From NCBI GenBank assembly GCA_903995115.1, contig LR877168.1, positions 371,001-435,000 on the forward strand: a stretch of DNA of 64,000 nt, read 5' to 3'. This document shows, in pieces, positions 11,701 through 20,838 of this stretch. Each line of letters starts with the position of its first letter. Within the stretch, counting starts at the first letter, position 1. A program made the position numbers and the translations under genes. Source of the stretch: Angomonas deanei (Eukaryota > Euglenozoa > Kinetoplastea > Trypanosomatida > Trypanosomatidae). The notes beneath the pieces are model-generated. The model saw only the letters and a program-made list of their open reading frames with translations. It made no database searches and was not told the origin of the DNA.

Positions 11701-12509
11701 TCGCTGATTTGTGAAAGGCGCTCTATGTACGGCTTCATTTCATTGCACCCAAGCGCGCAGTTGAGACCAATGGAGATGATGTTACCGTGACGCATAGAGG
11801 AATAAAAGGCGTCCACGGTCTGTCCGCTGAGGGTTCTGCCCGAAAGGTCGGTGATCGTTCCGCTCACCATGATGGGAATGCGGGTGTACCCCTCATCGTC
11901 AAAGAGACTGTTGAGGGCGAACAGGGCGGCCTTCGCGTTGAGACAATCAAAGATGGTCTCGATCAGCAGAATATCGACACCACCTTCCAACAGCGCTTTG
12001 GTTTGCTCCGTGTAAGCGGCGACAATTTCGTCGTAGGTGATATTTCGGTAATCCGGCTTCTCCACAGACGGTGAGATGGATGCGGTGCGATTCAGGGGTC
12101 CAAGTCCACCCGCCACGAATACTCTTCGTCCGGTTTCCTTCTTGACCGCGTCGGCCGCCTCGCGGCACAGCTTCGCGGCCTGCAGATTGATTCGGCGCAC
12201 GAGATGCTGTGTTTCGTAGTCGGCTTGACTGATCGCCTGGGCATTGAATGTGTTTGTCTCAATGATATCTGCCCCTGCCATGGCGTACTTGTAATGTACC
12301 TCGCGCACCTTGTCCGGCTGTGTAATGCATAACAAATCATTGTTACCTTTCAAATCCTTTGTGGCGTTGACGAACTCCTCCCCCCGAAAATCTTCCTCCG
12401 ACAGCTTGTACTGCTGAAGCATGGTTCCCATACCGCCGTCCAGGATGACGATTCGCTCCTTCATGAGTTGTTCCAACTCCTCAAACACAGGACTTTTTTT
12501 ACTCGACAT
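8760..12509 (-). CDS. metH: Cobalamin-dependent methionine synthase
   Basis: The 1249 residues match the full four-module MetH layout. The homocysteine-binding module (about 15-330) has [11 protein letters not shown] and the zinc cysteines C251 (GLNCALG) and C314/C315 ([10 protein letters not shown]). The methyltetrahydrofolate-binding barrel (about 355-630) contains [12 protein letters not shown]. The cobalamin cap and Rossmann part follow, with the cobalt-ligating His779 in DVHDIGKN. The AdoMet-dependent reactivation domain fills the end and contains [10 protein letters not shown] and [12 protein letters not shown]. The enzyme moves a methyl group from 5-methyl-THF via cobalamin to homocysteine, giving methionine. 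All key residues appear present and the frame is unbroken. Trypanosomatids must import B12, so activity depends on uptake. It begins at an ATG after a poly-T stretch. Confidence 0.97.
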   Translation of the reverse strand: MSSKKSPVFEELEQLMKERIVILDGGMGTMLQQYKLSEEDFRGEEFVNATKDLKGNNDLLCITQPDKVREVHYKYAMAGADIIETNTFNAQAISQADYETQHLVRRINLQAAKLCREAADAVKKETGRRVFVAGGLGPLNRTASISPSVEKPDYRNITYDEIVAAYTEQTKALLEGGVDILLIETIFDCLNAKAALFALNSLFDDEGYTRIPIMVSGTITDLSGRTLSGQTVDAFYSSMRHGNIISIGLNCALGCNEMKPYIERLSQISETYVSCYPNAGLPNAMGGYDETPESMAKDIREFAYNGWLNVVGGCCGTTPAHIKAIAEVVKDAAPRPKGTKHNTMVISGLETLEFTDLIGFCNVGERCNISGSLQFKRLVKDGKWEECLAVARKQVEDGAMVIDVNMDDGLVDGVVAMTRFLNMLASDPEVARVPLMIDSSKFHVIEAGLKCTQGKPIVNSISLKVGEEEFLRQAALIRRYGAAVVVMAFDEDGQAADCENKIRICKRAYDLLVEHDFPPEDIIFDPNVLTICTGMEEHNGYAMDFMNAAKWIKENLPYAKVSGGLSNLSFSFRGLEPLRMAMHSAFLKDMIEKRHIDMAIVNAGALPVYTDIDPKLLELVENAIYNRSPSASDALLAFAEELKASGTNTGGAEKKKEVDAWRKTSVEERLSYALVKGIVEFVDADVEEARTCGKFAKPLEIIEGPLMNGMAQVGDLFGSGKMFLPQVIKSARVMKKAVAVLIPYMEAEKAALRRAAGESGEGASKPKRVLMATVKGDVHDIGKNIVGVVLGCNSYEVIDLGVMVPCEKIIAAAREHEVDVIGLSGLITPSLDEMVHVAKQLKKENITIPLMVGGATTSKQHTAVKIQPHYPKTVHVLDASKSVVTVNNMLKDNEEEFWEEVHETYKEIAEEYLANIKDRVYKPLSFCRENAFKIDFAANPPAPKPKTLGTITLDDYSLETIASRIDWNPFFSVWQIRGTYPNRGYPKLFNCATVGEEAKRLFDDAQTMMADIMSTRAFHARAVITLFPANSVGDDIEIYTDDTRTKTSGVFYGLRQQAEKEKGEPYLCLSDFIAPKGVAPDYMGSVAIGIFGADEMVARFEKENDGYRSIMVKALADRFAEAFTEEVHRLIRTEYWGYVEKEAADTADLIQMQYQGIRPAPGYPSQPDHTEMATMWKIGEVEARSGIKLSESNAMMPASSVSALIFAHPQSKYFAVGKILEDQVADYSKRKGWTLEEGEKHLRAILSYD

Positions 12510-12823
12510 TTTTTTTTTTTTCCCAACTGTTTTACCTTAAATTAAAATAAGTTATTACTGTAGTGATTTTCTATCTATTTTTTCTTTTTGAGAAAAGGAA
12601 GACAAATAGGTTGTGATTGTGTAAGCCAACAATGGAGTCCGTGCCACCGACAACAACGTTTGACCATGAAAAATAAATACTTATTTACGAACAGCAAATG
12701 AAAACACGCATTTTTATATGGAATGACCCTTTAAAAATAACACTAAACACATCTAAAAAAAAAAAAAAAAGCAAATGAGTGATTGAACGCTGAAGAATTA
12801 GACGGACAATTTCCAAGAAACGT
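12510..12823. other. Intergenic region, no gene seen
   Basis: An AT-rich spacer of about 310 bases with A and T homopolymers (for example an A run near 12756-12770). It should hold the 3' UTR of the upstream surface-protein gene and the leader of methionine synthase. No coding or RNA gene can be supported. Confidence 0.5.
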
Positions 12824-14617
12824 CTATTCCTCGATTTCGATAACGGCATTCTTCACTCTCTCGTGTCCCTCGCCTATGGGATCACTTCTGTTCAGTGGAT
12901 AAATATCATCCAACTCACCCTCATCCAATCCAAAGTTGATCATCCGGTCGCGTCTCTTTTTGAACATGAGGGCAACATACGCCAGCATTCCAAAAATAAT
13001 GAGAACCGTAATACACCACAAGGCAGTGGAGAGGAGAGACGTCGCTTTTCCTGTCAGCGATTCGAAAACAGGGGGATCGGTGAGAGCCCCCACCTTCTCT
13101 ATTCCGAATTTGCTGAGCTCTTTAGTTTTATTTTGAATACTGACAATGTAGTTGTATCTCTCTACCGAATCGCAGGCATTACCATCGCAGAACAAGCTGA
13201 TATATGCCGTCATGTGCCCGTCTATTTTTTTGAAAAACAAGATTGAAATCATTTTCGCGGGGACACAGAGTAACTCAGAGAGCTTATTGGTAAAGTCAGA
13301 CGGCAAGGAACTTCCTGTCAGCACAAATTTGGCGGTGGTGTATCGTTTCTCGATGTGAACCGTTGAACATTCCGTTTTGTCGCCCGGCCGCGTTGGTATA
13401 GGCACGGGGACCGATGTGGTGGTGGTGATCCCGCCCGGACCGACATCCGTGATGAAAGGGACCTCGGTCCACTTGTTGCCGGAGGCCCTAAAGTAGCATA
13501 TTTTAAACGACCCACCAGTCCGGAGAGTGAAACGCCACGTTGTGAAGACAGTTTCGGGGCCGAAGTCGTCCGCTGGCCCAAGATCGGTAGCCTTGGGGAC
13601 TCCACCCGCCGGAGCACCGTCGTCACAATCCTCGTGTTCGTACACCAGCTTCGCGGAATCGCCGTCCGGGCGGGTGTCCAGTGAGTAACCAAAAAACTTG
13701 ATCGTGCAAGGTCTGCCCACGTATATGCGACCATCGGCGTCCATGCCCTCGATAAAGGTGTAGTACGATGGGTTGCCCGCAAAGACGGTAATGGTACCCA
13801 GCTCGTTCGCGGTGCTATCCTCTTTGTAGCGGTAACAAAGACGGTATTCACCAACATCCTCGGGGTAGAAGGTGATGGCACGACTGGAGTATTGACTCCT
13901 GTCATCTTCGGAAAGCACCAGATCGTTGGGGATGGTTGCTTCGTAATCCAAGTACCGAAGTGGAGTGATACTTGTGTCGTCACAGCTATCCTCGTAACGA
14001 ATGAATGTGACGACGTCCCTTGAAGTTTCAGCCGCCTGCCGTTTGTCGGAGAAACGAAATATCAACGATGACTTTCCGGGCTTATCGGCGAAGATCGTGG
14101 GCGGGTTGGCGGCCACGAGAACAGGCAAATCGTGGGAGTCTCCGATGCGATCGTGCCGTTTTAACTCGATCAGCTCCCGAACGGAGAGAAGACACTTTGG
14201 ATTTTCACCAGTGTTCGTGAACACTACTTCCAGTTTGCTCCGCTTCGGGAGGTTCACGCGTAGACTGCCGATGGATCCACCGACAAAATCTTTCACGTCA
14301 AAATAACGACTTTCCTCTCCGCCGTTGTCGTTTGTGTAGGTTGCCTTGATCGCCAGTTTATAGGCATACTTTGTTTGATGACGGATGAGGCAGTGGTCCA
14401 CCCCATCGCTGCCGATTATGCTGGTCACCTCATAGGCGAGACACTCTAGCGAGAATGCTTCCACTCTCGTTGAGAATTCGTGTACCACAGCAGTATCCCC
14501 CTTCTTCACATTTTCAGCAGAAGAGATACGACCGCCACACGCGGGGTATAGGTTGTCGGCATTTACGCCGAGTCCAACCAGCAGTAAAACACTGATCAGA
14601 CACACAGTTTTCAACAT
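12824..14617 (-). CDS. Type I membrane surface protein with beta-sandwich-like repeats, function unknown
   Basis: A 597-residue protein with a clear signal peptide (about 1-20, MLKTVCLISVLLLVGLGVNA), a long Cys-containing ectodomain, one transmembrane helix near 540-565 (LLSTALWCITVLIIFGMLAYV) and a short cytoplasmic tail rich in acidic residues. The ectodomain contains at least two related modules: each has a 'YE(H/D)xxCDD' start, a long loop and a '(G)xFKICY / GEYRLCYRY' strand, spaced about 110 residues apart, with beta-rich character. This pattern recalls Ig/filamin-like folds but I recognise no named family. A late VHIEKRYTTAKFVL segment resembles a sporulation/SEA-like strand pattern only weakly. 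Its place among housekeeping genes suggests a conserved kinetoplastid membrane protein rather than a variable antigen. Confidence 0.75.
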   Translation of the reverse strand: MLKTVCLISVLLLVGLGVNADNLYPACGGRISSAENVKKGDTAVVHEFSTRVEAFSLECLAYEVTSIIGSDGVDHCLIRHQTKYAYKLAIKATYTNDNGGEESRYFDVKDFVGGSIGSLRVNLPKRSKLEVVFTNTGENPKCLLSVRELIELKRHDRIGDSHDLPVLVAANPPTIFADKPGKSSLIFRFSDKRQAAETSRDVVTFIRYEDSCDDTSITPLRYLDYEATIPNDLVLSEDDRSQYSSRAITFYPEDVGEYRLCYRYKEDSTANELGTITVFAGNPSYYTFIEGMDADGRIYVGRPCTIKFFGYSLDTRPDGDSAKLVYEHEDCDDGAPAGGVPKATDLGPADDFGPETVFTTWRFTLRTGGSFKICYFRASGNKWTEVPFITDVGPGGITTTTSVPVPIPTRPGDKTECSTVHIEKRYTTAKFVLTGSSLPSDFTNKLSELLCVPAKMISILFFKKIDGHMTAYISLFCDGNACDSVERYNYIVSIQNKTKELSKFGIEKVGALTDPPVFESLTGKATSLLSTALWCITVLIIFGMLAYVALMFKKRRDRMINFGLDEGELDDIYPLNRSDPIGEGHERVKNAVIEIEE

Positions 14618-14814
14618 GTTACAATGTAGCTAGAGCTAATAAAAAACTGAAAGATAAAATAATAATAATAGAGAAAATAACGTGTAGGAAAGCAGGCGGA
14701 CCAGCAAAAAAAAAAAGAAAAAAAGCACAGCCTTCATTAAAACTCGAACAATAAATCATTTTTTGTTTGTTTTATTTTAGAGATACGACCTACTAGAATA
14801 TGTAATTGTGAATA

Positions 14815-15384
14815 TCACTTTTTCTTGACTTCTTCCTCCGTTCCTGCCGCACCAGCCTTCTTCGTGCTTCCTCTTTCCTTATGGAACAAGTCTACCGCTT
14901 TAATGTTTAGCATCCGCATCCGCCATGCCACGCGACTCATCCTCTTCTTCACCTGATTATCGAGCACGTTTCGTTGCCACGGGGATTCAAACGTATTATT
15001 CTTTTCGCGATCAAAGAGTTCCTCTAAATGCCAGTGCTGCGCTACAATTTTGTTTTCGTATATACCTGGATAGGTCCACTCCGGGCCGATGACCGGATCG
15101 TTTTCTTCCTTAAATATCGAAATAGGAACGGACATTCCCTCCTTCCCGTAGGTGTACATATTCTGAGGAACATCCTTCACATCCACCATCTTCCTGTGCT
15201 CTTGGCGACCAAAGAATGCCTTGGAAAACTTTCTCCTTTCACGATTTAGTTCCATTTCGGAAGGGGCGGTGTCGTACGGAAGGTACACCTGCTTGTACGC
15301 GGGCAGATCACCCGGCTTTCCGCTCCTCTTCATTAACACGGGGGTATACTTGAATACACTCAAAAAGCCCACAGATGAGCGCAT
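14815..15384 (-). CDS. Small basic protein, possibly a mitochondrial ribosomal protein (mL54-like)
   Basis: 189 residues, basic, with a short Arg/Lys/Phe N-terminus (MRSSVGFLSVFKYTPVLMKR) that could target mitochondria. The middle reads NDPVIGPEWTYPG followed by LEELF and a Lys/Arg-rich helix (VKKRMSRVAWRMRMLNIKAV). This order resembles the bL37m/mL54 pattern (DPV-GP-x-YP, LEEL, basic helix), but the match is short and I give it little weight. It lies next to cytochrome c1, another mitochondrial gene, though kinetoplastid gene neighbours need not share function. The tail is Lys-rich (EEEVKKK). It is a safe coding call because of codon quality and clean ends; the function is open. Confidence 0.7.
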   Translation of the reverse strand: MRSSVGFLSVFKYTPVLMKRSGKPGDLPAYKQVYLPYDTAPSEMELNRERRKFSKAFFGRQEHRKMVDVKDVPQNMYTYGKEGMSVPISIFKEENDPVIGPEWTYPGIYENKIVAQHWHLEELFDREKNNTFESPWQRNVLDNQVKKRMSRVAWRMRMLNIKAVDLFHKERGSTKKAGAAGTEEEVKKK

Positions 15385-15650
15385 TTTTTTTTTCTTTTCG
15401 GGCTATCCTATAGAACAAAACAGCGGAGAGAGAGAAAAATAATGTGGGAGTATTTTTTCCTACTCAAACACTAAAGAATTATGAGGAATACTTCTCAATT
15501 CCTTATCCGATTTTTTTTTAGTCATAAATATCAATATATTTACCCTACTACCTAAGATCTTAAGAAACTAACAATTACTTTAAACAGTGAAAATAAAAAC
15601 AGAAAAAAAAAAAAAAAGTACTACTTTGGCTTGTAACTACTAAAAACAAA

Positions 15651-16427
15651 TTACCAGGCCTTCTTCCAGTAACGGAACGTGGTGCGTCCATAGATACGCC
15701 AGTTGGTGTTCTTCTGTCCGTAGTGGAGCAGAATGCAGTTGACGAGACCGATGGTGGTGATCACCTTCCAGAAGGCCACGCGCCTGTCATCGTACTCGGA
15801 CTCCGCAGACCAGCGGAGGAAGTTGACAACATCCTTGGCCATCTGACTGATGGTGGCGGGAGTGCCATCCTCGTAATCCACAAGACCGTCGGAGAGAGGA
15901 GGGGGCATGGATAGAACGCAGCCCTTGAAGTAAGGGTTCCAGAACTGTCCGGGCTTCACCTCAGGGGCGAAGGGGGGGACCTCCAGAAGCTCACCGTTGC
16001 CCCAGTTGTAGCCGGTAATAAGGGAAAAGACGTAGTCCGGACCGCCCTCCTTACCAAAGACGGCGTGTTGCAAATCCGGGGGCTCAGCACCGTTGTTGGC
16101 GAACTGCGCGGAACGCTGGTTGGGGTAGGGCATGGGGAGGGTATCCGTGGGCTTTCCGGGACGGGGGTTGAGGTTACCTTCTGCGTCGGGTGCGCTGTCC
16201 ACCACCTCGTACTGGGAGGCGAGCTGCTTAATCTCCTCGCGGGTCATGAAACCCTGGAAGTGGGTGAAAGTCATTCGGCCGAGAGAGTGGCAAGGGGCGA
16301 ATACTTCAGTGTAGATTTGGCGACCGCGGCGGACGGAGGGCCAGTCAAGACTGTGCCATATTTCAAAGCGATCGTTATGGTTCCAGTACCAGTCGCGGTG
16401 GATGGGGTGTGCCTTCTTACCAGCCAT
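15651..16427 (-). CDS. Cytochrome c1, haem protein of respiratory complex III
   Basis: 258 residues matching cytochrome c1 end to end. The haem site reads FAPCHSLG (C46, H47): the first cysteine of the usual CxxCH is replaced, leaving a single thioether bond. This AxxCH/FxxCH form is diagnostic of Euglenozoan mitochondrial c-type cytochromes. The likely axial Met is in LSMPPPLSDG. A C-terminal membrane anchor (about 218-236, FWKVITTIGLVNCILLHYG) fixes it in the inner membrane. It passes electrons from the Rieske protein to cytochrome c. The N-terminus lacks a classical cleavable presequence, as reported for trypanosomatid c1 proteins. The ATG is followed at once by the conserved mature start (MAGKKAHPIHRDWYW), so the start is secure. 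Confidence 0.96.
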   Translation of the reverse strand: MAGKKAHPIHRDWYWNHNDRFEIWHSLDWPSVRRGRQIYTEVFAPCHSLGRMTFTHFQGFMTREEIKQLASQYEVVDSAPDAEGNLNPRPGKPTDTLPMPYPNQRSAQFANNGAEPPDLQHAVFGKEGGPDYVFSLITGYNWGNGELLEVPPFAPEVKPGQFWNPYFKGCVLSMPPPLSDGLVDYEDGTPATISQMAKDVVNFLRWSAESEYDDRRVAFWKVITTIGLVNCILLHYGQKNTNWRIYGRTTFRYWKKAW

Positions 16428-16652
16428 TGGCTTAGTTTATATAGAGTACTACTAAAATAATATGCTAACTGTAAGGGCAAAGTGGGGGAAATATATATAT
16501 AAAAGAGTTCTTTTAGGTCATCACAAAGCAAAGTAGGGTTACAGCGAACGCACACATACATCCCTACAAAGCGAATCAACGCACTTTTGTTTTTGTTTTG
16601 AAAATGCTAAACTCTTGGCAATTAAACTAGTACTAATTTTCAACGATAACAA

Positions 16653-19487
16653 TTAAGCTAATCCAGACTCGATAGACTCCGTTAGCGCTCTTTTCAAGCA
16701 CTCGTCAGATGAGTAAATTTCCAGGTTAATCTCCCTGGGACCGCCAGACAGTTGGCACACGACAGGCGTATAGTCCACCTTTTCCTTTAGCTGGGAGGCG
16801 TGCGCGCCGACAGCGATGAGCTGATCTTCACTGGAAATGCAAAAGTATCCGATTTTTCTGAATTTTGAGGCTAACTCCTCTCTATTAATCCCCTTTCTGA
16901 TGACGATGTCGGTCGTCAGCGGGGCGGTTGCTTTTTTCACATTTTCGGCAATGCCGATGTGCTCCTTGTCCGTGCCAACATGGAACGGCGACACAAAGCG
17001 GGTGGAGAAAATGGGCAGCGACACAATCTCCGTCACAGATCGCTTCCCTTCAGGGGACAGATAGCTCAGCTGTAAACTAGGGGGACCTGCAAAGGCGAAC
17101 AACGACCGTGCGGCGAAGTCAAACGACGCGGAGCCATTCGGTTGTACGCTTTGTTCAGCCTCGTCGCGGGTCTGAATGAGCAAGCCTGCGTGGGTGTTGA
17201 TGACCTTGAGAGAGACATTCTTAATACCACCCCCTTTGACGTCGTGGACGGTCACCACAGCGCGACAATCAGCTCCGCGGTAGAGTAACGAACAGGTGAG
17301 CTGCAGGTGGTCGTTAAAGAAGAAGCACCCCTCGCTGTCAAAGAGAAGTTTGGCGAACTGTTCTCTGAAGCTCTTGTAGGATTGGCGCAGCTTAACGGCA
17401 TCGGGGGGTTGGGCGACATGAAACAGCCGATCAAGGTCACTGTTTCCTTCCTCCGCCTGGTTCACCTTGACGTGGGAGGACGTGGCGCTGGATAGCTCGC
17501 TCAGTTTAATCACCTCCGTCTTTGCGTTCTTCTTCACTTCCTTCTTGTCCTTTTGCTTCAACCCGTCGTCAATGAGTTTTCCAGCCCACAGGTCTTGTGC
17601 GTGCAGAACGTTTTTTACGCACTCCAGCGCGGTGTTGATGGTGTCGTCAAACGGGGGAAGGGGACGAAGAATTTTCTCTAACAGATCATTATTATTATTT
17701 TTAATCAAGGACAGGTACTCATGCGCCCGCTGCTGCACCTCAGGATGCAAATTATTTCTGTGCTCTTCGAGAGTGCTCACTATCTTTTCGCGTACAAGGG
17801 CACTGTCGTATGTATTGAAGAATTTAAACAAGGCGCTAATCACGGTGCTCTGCGTTTGAGGATCGGAGTGCTCGAGAAGTCCGGACAGCATCGTGAACTG
17901 AGTGATGGGTGTGCTGTCTGGGTTCAGGGCAATTTGATAACCAAACTCCCCGAGAATGAACGCTCCTACACGCGCCATCAGGGGGTATGTTTTCTTGGGA
18001 TTTTTCAAGACGCTAAACACAAGACTCGCCGCGCGCTTTTGGACGGACGAATCGTTCACCACCACTTGTGCCACACGGTAGGTCAATTCTGGCGGACACA
18101 CCTCGTTCGCCTGGGCCACAACAGTCAACATGGTATCAATGTACACGTTGGCGTCGGCACAGTATTTTTCCGCCAACAGAGCGATCGACAAAACCAGGCT
18201 GGCCTTGAATTCCGGCTCGTCCGCGATGGGAAGGTAGGTCAGCAATTCTTTGGTGATTTCATCGGCGTTAGAAGGATTACACATGGCGATCAAAACGTCG
18301 AGCGCCTTCTTGCGGATGGAGACATCAGCATCGTGCAAGGCGACGATGATCTGTGGTTGGTGCTGCTTGCAGTGCGCCTGAAAGTCAAAGTCATCAATGT
18401 CTACAAAACTGAGGCGGGATAAGAGGGTAAGACCCACGTATCTAAGGTTCGACTCCTTCTTATCCGTCAAAAAGCTGCTAATCACGTTCACACAGTCAAG
18501 AATAATCTTGGACCCGACCTTCCATTGAATCGAAAGGGACACCACTTCAAACAGGATAGCGTTCATGGCGCTAACGCGGTTTTGCGTACCCCTCTGCTTT
18601 TGCTGCGCCTGGGCGTCTTTCAGTACCTTGTCAGTGGCTTTGATGATCTTTCGCAAGATGAGCGTAATACGGTCGCGTAGCTCGGTGTCTTTCGGATAGG
18701 AGAAGTATTGCAGAAACCGAAGGATTTTGGACTGCAGCCACGGCGCCGGCACGCCGTAGTACACGTATCCAGGCTCCGTCTGTTTTTCGATAATGATGTT
18801 GGAAAGCACATCGATCAGGATTTTGGGGACATGATGAAATTTATGTTCGTTTTCCTTTTTGATACATCCGTTGAGAAAAGTGATGGCACACATGCTAACG
18901 CCCGCGAAAGGACTGCTTATTAAATCTATTGCCGCCGGTATGATCGCGTCCAGATCAACCATTTCGGGATACTTTCTGTACACGCGGAGAAGTGTAAGGA
19001 GGGCCTTCTTTCGAATATGTATATCAATAGATTCGGTGAGAATGATGGTTTGAACAGCACCAAGCATCACCTCCGCAAAGTCCTTCCTTTCGGTGTGGGC
19101 AACTGCGGTGAGCGCAAGCCCACGATTCAGGTCATACTGAGAAACAAGATCGCGATACACTGTGTGGGTCGTCAGCGTGAGTAGCTCACTGTTTTCGTTG
19201 ATTAACACGGTCATGGAAAGATAGCCGACCAGTTTCTCCGACGGTGTATTACCTGCCATCAGCTTCAGTCCCTCCATATGGCCGAAAGTGATGGGATATC
19301 CCAAAATGGATATGAACATTAGTTTACAGACATACTTTTTCCTGTCGTACGCCGTCATGTGACCGGGGTCAATGAATTTCGCCCTGATTTTAGCGAGCTC
19401 CTCGTTCACACGATCCTCCTCTTCTTTACGATTGCCCGTCGCTCGGCGAATATCGCCGATGAAGTGGGCAAGTCCACGCATGTCCAT
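16653..19487 (-). CDS. AP-2 clathrin adaptor complex, alpha subunit
   Basis: 944 residues. The N-terminus MRGLAHFIGDIRRATG followed by RVNEELAKIRAKF and KKYVCKLMFISILGYPITFGHME is the alpha-adaptin signature and differs from AP-1 gamma (which lacks the MRGL...FI.DIR start). A HEAT-like trunk fills about 1-600, then a hinge of about 620-690 rich in Lys, Ser and Glu, then the appendage (beta sandwich plus platform) to the end. AP-2 joins clathrin, PI(4,5)P2 and cargo at the plasma membrane or flagellar pocket. T. cruzi and Leishmania keep AP-2 but VSG-coated African trypanosomes lost it, so this gene constrains the organism. The ATG choice MDMRG versus the internal M at residue 3 cannot be resolved. 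Confidence 0.9.
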   Translation of the reverse strand: MDMRGLAHFIGDIRRATGNRKEEEDRVNEELAKIRAKFIDPGHMTAYDRKKYVCKLMFISILGYPITFGHMEGLKLMAGNTPSEKLVGYLSMTVLINENSELLTLTTHTVYRDLVSQYDLNRGLALTAVAHTERKDFAEVMLGAVQTIILTESIDIHIRKKALLTLLRVYRKYPEMVDLDAIIPAAIDLISSPFAGVSMCAITFLNGCIKKENEHKFHHVPKILIDVLSNIIIEKQTEPGYVYYGVPAPWLQSKILRFLQYFSYPKDTELRDRITLILRKIIKATDKVLKDAQAQQKQRGTQNRVSAMNAILFEVVSLSIQWKVGSKIILDCVNVISSFLTDKKESNLRYVGLTLLSRLSFVDIDDFDFQAHCKQHQPQIIVALHDADVSIRKKALDVLIAMCNPSNADEITKELLTYLPIADEPEFKASLVLSIALLAEKYCADANVYIDTMLTVVAQANEVCPPELTYRVAQVVVNDSSVQKRAASLVFSVLKNPKKTYPLMARVGAFILGEFGYQIALNPDSTPITQFTMLSGLLEHSDPQTQSTVISALFKFFNTYDSALVREKIVSTLEEHRNNLHPEVQQRAHEYLSLIKNNNNDLLEKILRPLPPFDDTINTALECVKNVLHAQDLWAGKLIDDGLKQKDKKEVKKNAKTEVIKLSELSSATSSHVKVNQAEEGNSDLDRLFHVAQPPDAVKLRQSYKSFREQFAKLLFDSEGCFFFNDHLQLTCSLLYRGADCRAVVTVHDVKGGGIKNVSLKVINTHAGLLIQTRDEAEQSVQPNGSASFDFAARSLFAFAGPPSLQLSYLSPEGKRSVTEIVSLPIFSTRFVSPFHVGTDKEHIGIAENVKKATAPLTTDIVIRKGINREELASKFRKIGYFCISSEDQLIAVGAHASQLKEKVDYTPVVCQLSGGPREINLEIYSSDECLKRALTESIESGLA

Positions 19488-19724
19488 CTTGACTGGGGTG
19501 CGTACGGAAAGGTAAAGAGTATTTCTCTAGAAAAAAGCAATGATAAAGAGGGGCGTGTTGGAGAGAGAGAGAGAGAGAGAGAGGGAGAGCAGTGCGCGGC
19601 AAGAAGACCGTCAGTTGACCAGCAACGTCCCACAAAAGACTACAAAAAAAAAAAAAAATGGATTGCCTTCCTTGAAATAGTAATAATAAGAATGTATGAT
19701 TTCCCCAGCTTATTTCTTTCCGCA

Positions 19725-20555
19725 TTACTCGAGGGTGGGTGGCTTCGGTGGAGGGGGAACGGTAATGTATGTTTCGTCCATTCTTCGTCGTTTGACAGGG
19801 GATTTAAAGGCAAGAATGGTTTCCTTTTTGGTCACATCATGCGGAGGCGCACGGACCTCTGGTCTATTTTCCTTTTCCAGCTCCACTTTCGCGTGCACTA
19901 GCGGAGACGCTGCAGCACCGCGCGCGCATCCCATTTCTTGAAGGGGGCGACGTTTGACCAGCATGTAGGCGGGTATTTCGCATTTTTTGCCGTGCGGCGC
20001 CCGATCACGAAGGGACGTTTTTTTTAACGGTTTTCCCGTATTTTCTATGGATTTCTGGGTGGGCTCCTCAACACAGAGGGGGCGCCTCTCCGTTTTTGAG
20101 GGTATGAAATCCCACCCGTAGGACTCCCTCCAGACAACAAAAATGTTTCCACAGTCTTCCCTCTTCTCCCATTCCTTTTCCAGAGCTAGAAACGGTGACT
20201 GTAGAGCTACATTTCGCAACATTTGAGGGGTGATTTTCGTTTTTAAAAACACTGACGGAAGCACCTTTTCTAGCGTGGGCACGTACTTCTTGCCGCCTTC
20301 TCTTCTTTTTATTAAATTGCAAATCACTAAGCCGAGCAATCCTACAGTGACCAAAACGAGAGACTCTAATTCATCCGTGTGCTTATGTGCCTTTTTAACG
20401 ACCTCCTCAGTGATTTGGGGCCATTCATCCGTCTTGGGTTCTTTGAACAGAACCGTGTTTAGGTCGTCTAACTTTTTGACGAGATCTTCGGCGGGACATT
20501 CGCGCCCGATCCCAGACACTGCTAGGAATGCCGCTCTGGTCCTTTCTGAATCCAT
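19725..20555 (-). CDS. Conserved-looking hypothetical protein with one central hydrophobic helix
   Basis: I start it at the ATG at 20555 (MDSERTRAAFL), giving 276 residues. The open frame continues upstream to 20816, but that part is hydrophobic, AT-rich leader sequence that crosses an A-run, so the longer start is unlikely. A hydrophobic segment (LVLVTVGLLGLVICNLI, about 65-81) could span a membrane or pack as a helix. The second half is basic and low in structure, with KKTSLRDRAPHGKK, KENRPEV, a Ser-Pro site in FKSPVKRRRMDE that looks like a bipartite nuclear signal or CDK site, and a Pro-rich end. I recognise no family. Codon use matches its neighbours. A nuclear-envelope or kinetochore-type role would be speculation. 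Confidence 0.65.
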   Translation of the reverse strand: MDSERTRAAFLAVSGIGRECPAEDLVKKLDDLNTVLFKEPKTDEWPQITEEVVKKAHKHTDELESLVLVTVGLLGLVICNLIKRREGGKKYVPTLEKVLPSVFLKTKITPQMLRNVALQSPFLALEKEWEKREDCGNIFVVWRESYGWDFIPSKTERRPLCVEEPTQKSIENTGKPLKKTSLRDRAPHGKKCEIPAYMLVKRRPLQEMGCARGAAASPLVHAKVELEKENRPEVRAPPHDVTKKETILAFKSPVKRRRMDETYITVPPPPKPPTLE

Positions 20556-20838
20556 GAATGAGTCTATGCTTTTTTTTTTTTTTCCATATGCAATGTGACG
20601 AAATAAGAATTCTTGTGCTTGGACAAATTCGGGGAAACAAAGAGGCGTCTGCAAATCTGCTTTCCTCGCGCACAATAAGAACAAGCGAAAAACTGTGAAC
20701 AACAGACAAACCAAAGCGGTAATAAAAATAAAAAACGGCGCGCTGAAATAATAATAAAAACACCGGACGAACCACAAGAAAGCATTACTGCCTTTCAACA
20801 GTGGGATTTCAATCACATTAATTTGTGAGGTACACTGA

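Noticed and set aside
20556-20816. Hydrophobic N-terminal extension of the unknown protein at 19725-20555
   Set aside because: AT-rich leader with an A run; the product would be a string of hydrophobic codons typical of translated UTR.
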